Part shown: piece after piece, positions 20,289-24,612 of the stretch
Layout: every line of letters begins with the position of its first letter
Numbering within the stretch: position 1 is the first letter of the stretch
IMG/VR virus record: IMGVR_UViG_3300032116_001260
Location: 1 to 24,612 of that record
Length of the DNA stretch: 24,612 nucleotides
DNA from: a virus
Reading direction: 5' to 3' (one strand)
Made by a program: the position numbers and the translations under genes
The notes under the pieces: generated by a model
Seen by the model: the letters and a program-made list of their open reading frames with translations, nothing else
Told to the model about the DNA's origin: nothing
Databases searched by the model: none

Positions 20289-20323
20289 AGATTAAATTGA
20301 TTTTGATTTTACGAAGATAATGA

Positions 20324-20428
20324 TTAGTAGCGCATCAGGCAATCGTTTAACTCTTGGCAATAGTTAAGAATTGCAAAAACGATTAGTGCTCCGATAACGT
20401 AGCGAAGGATAGTAGAAGTGTTTTTCAT
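20324..20428 (-). CDS. Small membrane peptide, 34 residues
   Basis: MKNTSTILRYVIGALIVFAI, then LNYCQELNDCLMRY. One TM helix (about 6-23) with two Cys near the C-terminus. It lies alone between the terminase and the annealing protein, with an A-rich leader and a TAGCTTTG promoter box about 30 bases upstream, so expression is plausible. No family recognised; it might be a superinfection-exclusion or membrane-tether peptide. Confidence 0.45.
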   Translation of the reverse strand: MKNTSTILRYVIGALIVFAILNYCQELNDCLMRY

Positions 20429-20455
20429 ATTGCTTTTGATTTTAAATTGATAGGG

Positions 20456-20577
20456 CAAAGCTAGTGTAAGTTCTTACTCACACACTGTTAAAAATTGTTA
20501 AAATTGATATGGACAATTTATCCCTATAAGGGTATAGATGTGGGTGTTTTGTCACTTTTAATACCCATTAGGGTACA
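20456..20577 (-). promoter_or_regulatory. Intergenic control region with promoter box and palindromes
   Basis: Minus-strand TAGCTTTG (20456-20463) fits the -7 box. GTAAG-TT-CTTAC (20466-20477) forms an inverted repeat in the spacer. TGTTAAAA occurs twice 10 bases apart (about 20486-20503), and two related palindromes, CCCT-ATA-AGGG (20522-20532) and TACCC-ATTA-GGGTA (20562-20575), lie between it and the terminase stop. Probably the operator/promoter region of the recombination operon; the last palindrome could be a weak terminator of the terminase gene. Confidence 0.5.
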
Positions 20578-21876
20578 TCATGCCCACGAATAGCTGCCGT
20601 AGTTTGGGAATAGTTCAAAGTACATGCGCATCATGATTGCATCTGCGTAGTCAGGACTCTTGCCGTGCATGCGGGCTATCTCGTCTTTACTGATTACGGC
20701 TAACTTGCCGTCGGCTTCGGGAGTGCGGCGGCGTATCATGTCTAGTTCTTGAACTATCACATCCCGGTAGCGATCAACTTTGAACACTACTTTGTTTTGC
20801 TCGATAAGTTCTGCTAACTTAAAATAGCATTCCGCTTTCTGATTCACGTATCGGTCTGGTTGTTTAGCCCTGCCGCCGTTTAAGAAACCTCTACACTTTA
20901 AAGTATCAACTACACCACCACCTACACCATCTTCATCGCATATCACGTTCGCTAATCGGATGCTATGCTTTGTCACAAGTTCTCGAATATTTGTGACAAC
21001 AGTTGTGATTGGTTGTTTACGCAGCTCGTGAATCTCGATAAGGTGCAAGCCATGCCACACGCAAATTACTGTGCGGTCTTTTCCAAGACGTGCGATGTCG
21101 GCACTGATATACTTTTCACCTTTGCTTTCCTCATCTCGGAAGCAGCGTACCAGGTCATCGTATTGATAAAGGTTGTCTATGGATTCATCATACTCCCAAT
21201 CTCCATCCAGTAGCCTTCGCCTGTCCACTTCAGGCAGCATGCGCAGCGTTTCAATGTACGATTCGGGTAGATGGGGATTGTCATTTGGCAATGATTGTAT
21301 GAACGCAAGATGCGGCGGTAAGTTTTGCGCCTTGTATGGGGCATAGAACTCGTTATACAACCATCCTTTTGAAGGATTGCATGTGAGCAGCATCTTTGGT
21401 TTGAGGTCATATTGATTCAATTTAAAACGCATGCGGCTTTGCAGAATATCAATGGCACGCTTGCTAACCTGTGCGCACTCGTCTACGTAACAGTCTGTCA
21501 ACTCAAGCCCGCCTAATGCATGGTACTCGGGATCTGATGGATAAGCAAATAAGTCTTTTAGAATAATCTCACTACCATTCGCAAACGTGATGACGTGCGT
21601 CTGATTGTTGATTGTGTAGTGTTCATTTGGTGCAAGCCCAAACATCTGTGCTACCTCAAAGAATGTCTTGAGCGTGGTTTTTTTTAGCGTGTCAAGTTTG
21701 CTGCGACCGATTAGCCCTCGCGTGCCGGGATACTTAAACCTGCGGCTTATCTGCCATGCACAACCGATAAAAGATTTTGAGCCGCCCGCTGCACCACCGA
21801 ATAGCACCACACGCGCTGGGTGTGAATTACCCAACACGCGTAGTGCTTCATTCTGTTTCGGTAGATACTCAATCAT
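20578..21876 (-). CDS. terL: Terminase large subunit
   Basis: A 432-residue DNA packaging ATPase/nuclease. ATPase motifs: Walker A GGAAGGSKS (27-35, Lys34), Walker B CYVDE (129-133) and the coupling motif TCNPS (165-169). Nuclease motifs: Asp260 in ISADIARLGKD, Asp314/Asp316 in VICDEDGVGGG, and Asp409/Asp412 in GKSPDYADAIMM, so both activities look intact. It is coded on the opposite strand from the portal and capsid genes and about 9 kb from them, next to recombination genes. No small terminase was recognised in the window; a neighbouring small gene could play that role. Confidence 0.95.
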   Translation of the reverse strand: MIEYLPKQNEALRVLGNSHPARVVLFGGAAGGSKSFIGCAWQISRRFKYPGTRGLIGRSKLDTLKKTTLKTFFEVAQMFGLAPNEHYTINNQTHVITFANGSEIILKDLFAYPSDPEYHALGGLELTDCYVDECAQVSKRAIDILQSRMRFKLNQYDLKPKMLLTCNPSKGWLYNEFYAPYKAQNLPPHLAFIQSLPNDNPHLPESYIETLRMLPEVDRRRLLDGDWEYDESIDNLYQYDDLVRCFRDEESKGEKYISADIARLGKDRTVICVWHGLHLIEIHELRKQPITTVVTNIRELVTKHSIRLANVICDEDGVGGGVVDTLKCRGFLNGGRAKQPDRYVNQKAECYFKLAELIEQNKVVFKVDRYRDVIVQELDMIRRRTPEADGKLAVISKDEIARMHGKSPDYADAIMMRMYFELFPNYGSYSWA

Positions 21877-21888
21877 AATCTTTTGTAG

Positions 21889-22143
21889 TCAGGACTCAGT
21901 CTTTGTAAGCTCGCTCTTATGAGGCGGGTCAAGAAGTTCTCTCCAATATTGCTGCATTTCGTATGGATTTTTGACATACTCGTTGATTTTGGCCATCGCC
22001 TCTTCAGCGCTTTCAAATGGGATTGACTTGCATCCCACTCTGACTACACATCCGCGTGAACAAAATTCAATTTCAATTTTGTACTCTTGCAGGAAATAGT
22101 GGTTGCCTGGACGTTCTACTGGTGTTAATTCTGCTTGATTCAT
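21889..22143 (-). CDS. Small protein before terminase, 84 residues
   Basis: MNQAELTPVERPGNHYFLQE, then KIEIEFCSRGCVVRVGCKSI and EEAMAKINEYVKNPYEMQQY. A strand-strand start with three Cys (CSRGCVVRVGC, possible metal site) precedes a helix. It is 12 bases upstream of the terminase ATG, so co-transcribed. No helix-turn-helix is visible, so it is not obviously a small terminase. Unknown function. Confidence 0.55.
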   Translation of the reverse strand: MNQAELTPVERPGNHYFLQEYKIEIEFCSRGCVVRVGCKSIPFESAEEAMAKINEYVKNPYEMQQYWRELLDPPHKSELTKTES

Positions 22144-22173
22144 ATTTATTTAATTACTATTTAATAATTTTCT

Positions 22174-22407
22174 TTAGAAAGGCAAATCGCCAGTGCCCTG
22201 TGCATCGTCTACTTCTTCACGCTTCACGAGTGGCTCACTCATCTTACCTGAAAAGAACTTACCGCTCTTGCCTTCCTTCACCCACGCGGCTAGGCGCATC
22301 TTCTTTCCATTCACCATGATTTCACCCGTGTATTCAGGTGCGTTGTTAGTTGTCTTGTTGTTCTTGAATAGGGTGAACTGTCCCTCTTGCATTTGATAGT
22401 TACTCAT
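22174..22407 (-). CDS. Mini single-stranded DNA-binding-like protein ending DLPF
   Basis: A 77-residue protein with a beta-rich body (EGQFTLFKNNKTTNNAPEYT, then GEIMVNGKKMRLAAWVKEGK and SGKFFSGKMSEP) similar to short OB-like phage proteins of the DUF736 type, followed by a flexible linker and the end GTGDLPF, like the acidic DDxPF tip by which SSBs recruit other replication proteins. The context (replication protein, annealing protein, exonuclease) supports an SSB role. A classic full-length SSB is not visible in the window. Confidence 0.65.
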   Translation of the reverse strand: MSNYQMQEGQFTLFKNNKTTNNAPEYTGEIMVNGKKMRLAAWVKEGKSGKFFSGKMSEPLVKREEVDDAQGTGDLPF

Positions 22408-22419
22408 TGAATTGTGTAT

Positions 22420-22602
22420 TTAATTGTTTATAATTCCTATATCATCTAACATCAGGCTTATCGTGGTCTTGCCGGTAATATCGCAGGTCTCTACAACTTC
22501 GAAAAATTCGTGGTCGATGCTGTGACCATTGATAAAACCAATGTACACTTCTACATCATCAGGATACTGCGCAAGCTTATCCCACAATTCACCAATAGTC
22601 AT
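22420..22602 (-). CDS. Small conserved phage protein, 60 residues
   Basis: MTIGELWDKLAQYPDDVEVY, then IGFINGHSIDHEFFEVVETC and TTISLMLDDIG. The 'MTIGEL...L...PDD.EV' start is frequent in tiny phage proteins of unknown function; the gene at 17602 may be a distant relative. The ATG overlaps the stop of the 53-residue gene (ATGA), so translation is coupled. Confidence 0.6.
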   Translation of the reverse strand: MTIGELWDKLAQYPDDVEVYIGFINGHSIDHEFFEVVETCDITGKTTISLMLDDIGIINN

Positions 22603-22760
22603 AGCTTGTAGATGTCATTCTCAGTTAGCAGGTAAAGTTCCTCAAGTAGCAGCCACATGATTTTGTTATCCGTCATGCTTGGCCGCATACTTCGTTTAGC
22701 CGCTAAGATAAATAATTTACGCAGTAGTACGTTCTCTTTTGCAATGTCGTATTCTTTCAT
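22599..22760 (-). CDS. Small helical protein, 53 residues
   Basis: MKEYDIAKENVLLRKLFILA, then AKRSMRPSMTDNKIMWLLLE and LYLLTENDIYKL. Both ends overlap neighbouring genes by 4 bases (ATGA), which strongly suggests that the gene is real although it is short. Two amphipathic helices with a basic middle (KRSMRPS). No family recognised. Confidence 0.6.
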   Translation of the reverse strand: MKEYDIAKENVLLRKLFILAAKRSMRPSMTDNKIMWLLLEELYLLTENDIYKL

Positions 22761-23014
22761 GCTTTCATATTTTGAATTCGTTGCTCATACAATGCATCTA
22801 ACTCATCATCAGTAGTTGGTACAATTAATTGCAAACCAAATTCTGCAACAGCCAATCTTATTCCTTCGCATGCCTCATAATCTTCCTGTTGAATTAGGCC
22901 ATACAGAATTTCATTGTATTCATATATGTCAGCTCCATTAGCAATTTCGCCTTTAGTAATGTCATATATTTCTTTAACTCTTTCGACCATCTCAGTATTC
23001 GTTTTGTTGTTCAA
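22757..23014 (-). CDS. Small acidic helical protein, 85 residues
   Basis: MNNKTNTEMVERVKEIYDIT, then ADIYEYNEILYGLIQQEDYE and DDELDALYEQRIQNMKA. Mostly helical and acidic, no recognised family. Its start overlaps the end of the next-upstream gene by 23 bases and its end overlaps the 53-residue gene by 4 bases, so it is part of the same translated string behind the replication genes. Confidence 0.55.
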   Translation of the reverse strand: MNNKTNTEMVERVKEIYDITKGEIANGADIYEYNEILYGLIQQEDYEACEGIRLAVAEFGLQLIVPTTDDELDALYEQRIQNMKA

Positions 23015-23684
23015 TCAATTCGCGGTAACGCTCCATGCGGAACTCTGTGAACTGGTAAGGCTTGTTCTTGTACACTCTGAATCGCATGTCGTTGTCCCAT
23101 TGTGGCAACGCATCATACTCACGCATCAATGCTATCTCAAGTTGTGAAGGCTGTTCACGTGTTGGCTCTTGTGCCGGTGTCTGTAACATTTTAGCATCCA
23201 TTTTTGTTACGACATCTTGCATGGCTTCGGTCATCTTTGGGTGGTTGAACAGTTCGTATATGTTGTTGTTGCTTTGCTTATCGATGTTTATACGCTCACT
23301 AATGGCTTGTCTCTTTGACATAAACTTTTTGATCCACTCAAAGAACACCTGCCCATCAATGCGATTGTACAAAGGGCCGAACTCACCCTTCATTGCCATA
23401 CGAAAACAAACTTGCAGCTCATCCACTCGCAGGTAGTAATAATCCTCAAGGATTAATTCTGCTGTAAGTGCAAGTTGTTGTGCATTCATTGGTTGTTGAA
23501 GGTTAAAGTATTGCTGACATGCGTCCATCATTGCCACCATGATGTTGACAGTGGCTTGCTGGCTTTTGTCTTTACGAATTTCCGCTAACGTCGGTGATGT
23601 CTTCGTAGCCAAAATCTCGTGCAATTTCACTTCTGTACTGTTTGCGGAACTGCTCAAGTTCACTAGCGCGTTTTTCTCGTTCAT
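22992..23684 (-). CDS. Conserved replication-module protein, 230 residues
   Basis: After a Ser/Asn-rich start comes PTLAEIRKDKSQQATVNIMV (31-50), a helix with NLQQPMNAQQLALTAELILE, then DYYYLRVDELQVCFRMAMKG, EFGPLYNRIDGQVFFEWIKK and FMSKRQAI. This pattern (helical, 'YYYLxxDELxxxFxxAxxGxFGxxY') is one I associate with a Bacteroidota phage and mobile-element family (DUF6633-like) found after replication genes. A helicase-loader-like role is suggested by its place, not proved. The first 113 bases overlap the replication gene in another frame. Confidence 0.55.
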   Translation of the reverse strand: MNEKNALVNLSSSANSTEVKLHEILATKTSPTLAEIRKDKSQQATVNIMVAMMDACQQYFNLQQPMNAQQLALTAELILEDYYYLRVDELQVCFRMAMKGEFGPLYNRIDGQVFFEWIKKFMSKRQAISERINIDKQSNNNIYELFNHPKMTEAMQDVVTKMDAKMLQTPAQEPTREQPSQLEIALMREYDALPQWDNDMRFRVYKNKPYQFTEFRMERYRELIEQQNEY

Positions 23685-24369
23685 TTTGAATTACGTTTTT
23701 TGGTTTTTGATTTTTTACTTTATCCCATTCTTTGCGCATCCAGTTGCGCACTGTGCTTTGCCAATCCTTCATCGGAACTTTACCAACTATCCATCCGTTG
23801 GCCTGATAGTGATCCATAAAGGTGCGAGCGAAATTAACTAACTGGACTTCATTCAGGAAGTTTTGACCTTTTGTATTCAACTCACCCATAAAATTATAAA
23901 TATCATTTTCTGATGGTGGTGTAAACACCACTCTATTGTTTCTTGGTTTCTTTGTTTCTTGGTTTCTTTGTTTATCTATAGGGGCAGTGGTGGTGTCAAT
24001 GCTGATATCAATGCCGTTGCTATGCTGTATCAATGCCGTATCCAATGCCGTGTGCAGTGCTGTGGCTTTTTTGCTACGGCATATTGCTATTAAAGTACTG
24101 CTATATTGGTTCTTAGATTCTTTGATTATTTCAATGAATCCCCACTTGCATAAATCATCAAGTGCTGCAAGATAGGTTCTCTTGTTTCCAATGTGCAGAC
24201 CTTCCATAGTGGCATAGGTAGGCAATCCAAACTGCTCTTTCCATCCTAAACGATTATTTAGTTCAATGATCCACATGAACAAAGCAGTGTGCTGGCACTT
24301 TACCTCTGAATGCTCAAAGGCAAAATCAAACCACTTCCGAGAAAGGTCGTAACCGTTATTCGTTTTCAT
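23572..24369 (-). CDS. Winged-helix replication initiator-like protein
   Basis: A 265-residue protein. The N-terminal part (1-95) has the plan of a winged-helix replication protein: NGYDLSRKWFDFAFEHSEVK, HTALFMWIIELNNRLGWKEQ (27-46), GLPTYATMEGLHIGNKRTYL (48-67) and CKWGFIEIIKESKNQYSS. A linker (about 101-148) is rich in Thr/Ile/Asp and contains the repeats TALHTALDTALI and KQRNQETKKPRN, both produced by DNA repeats. The C-terminal part has GWIVGKVPMKDWQSTVRNWM (192-211), a known end motif of phage DnaD/O-like replication proteins. Likely an origin-binding or helicase-loading factor at the head of the early operon. Confidence 0.7.
   Translation of the reverse strand: MKTNNGYDLSRKWFDFAFEHSEVKCQHTALFMWIIELNNRLGWKEQFGLPTYATMEGLHIGNKRTYLAALDDLCKWGFIEIIKESKNQYSSTLIAICRSKKATALHTALDTALIQHSNGIDISIDTTTAPIDKQRNQETKKPRNNRVVFTPPSENDIYNFMGELNTKGQNFLNEVQLVNFARTFMDHYQANGWIVGKVPMKDWQSTVRNWMRKEWDKVKNQKPKNVIQNEREKRASELEQFRKQYRSEIARDFGYEDITDVSGNS
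23938..23973. repeat. 16-bp tandem repeat, AT-rich, inside the replication gene
   Basis: GTTTCTTGGTTTCTTT occurs twice in a row (23938-23953 and 23954-23969) followed by GTTT. The 16-bp unit is not a multiple of three, so the copies read in different frames (NQETKK, NN...). It adjoins the iteron-like repeats at 23995-24063 and could be the AT-rich part of an origin. Confidence 0.75.
23995..24063. repeat. Iteron-like repeat array, about six copies, inside the replication gene
   Basis: Units related to ATCAATGCCGT start at 23995, 24007, 24018, 24029, 24041 and 24053, spaced 11-12 bases, about one DNA turn. Two are identical (24007-24017, 24029-24039), one has a single change (24041-24051, TCCAATGCCGT), the others are degenerate. 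They code for TALHTALDTALI and the following residues. Position and phasing fit an origin-binding site of the protein that they encode. Confidence 0.6.
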
Positions 24370-24580
24370 TTGTTTCAGTTGCTTGCATAAACACAGAATT
24401 AATCAAATAATCACGCAGTGCTATTTGTTGCTGTAAGTCTAGTGTAATTGTTGCTGATTTTACTTTGCCTTCTTCATATCGCAAGACCTGCAATACAACA
24501 CCATTATTGTCTTTTACTACAACGCATCCACGGTTGTGTTGACCATTGAGAAATGATATTCCAATATGATTTTGATTCAT
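24356..24580 (-). CDS. Small protein upstream of the replication gene, 74 residues
   Basis: MNQNHIGISFLNGQHNRGCV, then VKDNNGVVLQVLRYEEGKVK and TLDLQQQIALRDYLINSVFM. A beta-rich first half and a helical end. It overlaps the replication gene by 14 bases, so it is the first visible gene of this operon. No family recognised. Only 32 bases of leader are visible before the window edge, without a clear promoter box. Confidence 0.55.
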   Translation of the reverse strand: MNQNHIGISFLNGQHNRGCVVVKDNNGVVLQVLRYEEGKVKSATITLDLQQQIALRDYLINSVFMQATETNENE

Positions 24581-24612
24581 AAAACTAAATACCCACCACT
24601 ACACACAAAGGC

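Noticed and set aside
1-24612. tRNA genes, rRNA genes and insertion sequences
   Set aside because: No cloverleaf-type sequence, rRNA stretch, transposase motif or terminal inverted repeats noticed on either strand by reading; a covariance or HMM search was not possible here.

Overview
The window looks like part of a tailed phage (or prophage) of a Bacteroidota host, most likely a siphovirus. Evidence for the host: the best promoters fit the Bacteroidota pattern (TTTG, 19 bp, TAnnTTTG), with a perfect match at 17835-17865; most start codons have A-rich rather than Shine-Dalgarno leaders; and the hub-like, tube-like, portal, connector and replication proteins resemble families I know mainly from Bacteroidota phages. 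A tape measure and tube-like protein without a visible sheath suggest a long non-contractile tail. No integrase, tRNA, rRNA, IS element or CRISPR array was seen.

Plus strand, 1-15765 (virion and lysis): a tail/hub-like protein cut by the left edge, a small membrane protein, the tape measure, an XkdF-type prohead protease, a subtilisin-like protease with CARDB-like domains, a terminator zone with a lone minus-strand ribbon-helix-helix gene, a scaffold-like protein, the major capsid protein, a tail-tube-like protein, a small structural protein, the portal with a C-terminal extension, a connector-like protein, then a tightly overlapped lysis block (three-TM membrane protein, secreted cysteine peptidase, spanin-like and coiled-coil membrane proteins), a metallophosphoesterase and a small HExxH protein.

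Minus strand, 24580-15781 (early functions): a replication protein carrying iteron-like repeats inside its gene, a conserved partner, several very small genes, a mini SSB-like protein ending in DLPF, the large terminase, a non-coding palindrome-rich spacer with a 34-residue membrane peptide, a Rad52/Sak-like annealing protein with a YqaJ/lambda-exo-like nuclease, two orphan genes separated by integron-cassette-like spacers, and a chain of small overlapping accessory genes led by a strong promoter. A minus-strand terminator at 15436-15459 probably ends this transcript.

How it fits together: the minus-strand set would replicate, recombine and package DNA (replication protein, SSB, annealing protein plus exonuclease, TerL), while the plus-strand set builds the head and tail, matures them with proteases and lyses the cell. 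Unusual points are TerL on the opposite strand from the portal, tail genes placed upstream of head genes, the subtilase in the capsid module, the overprinted signal peptide of the endolysin, and a candidate replication origin inside the initiator gene.
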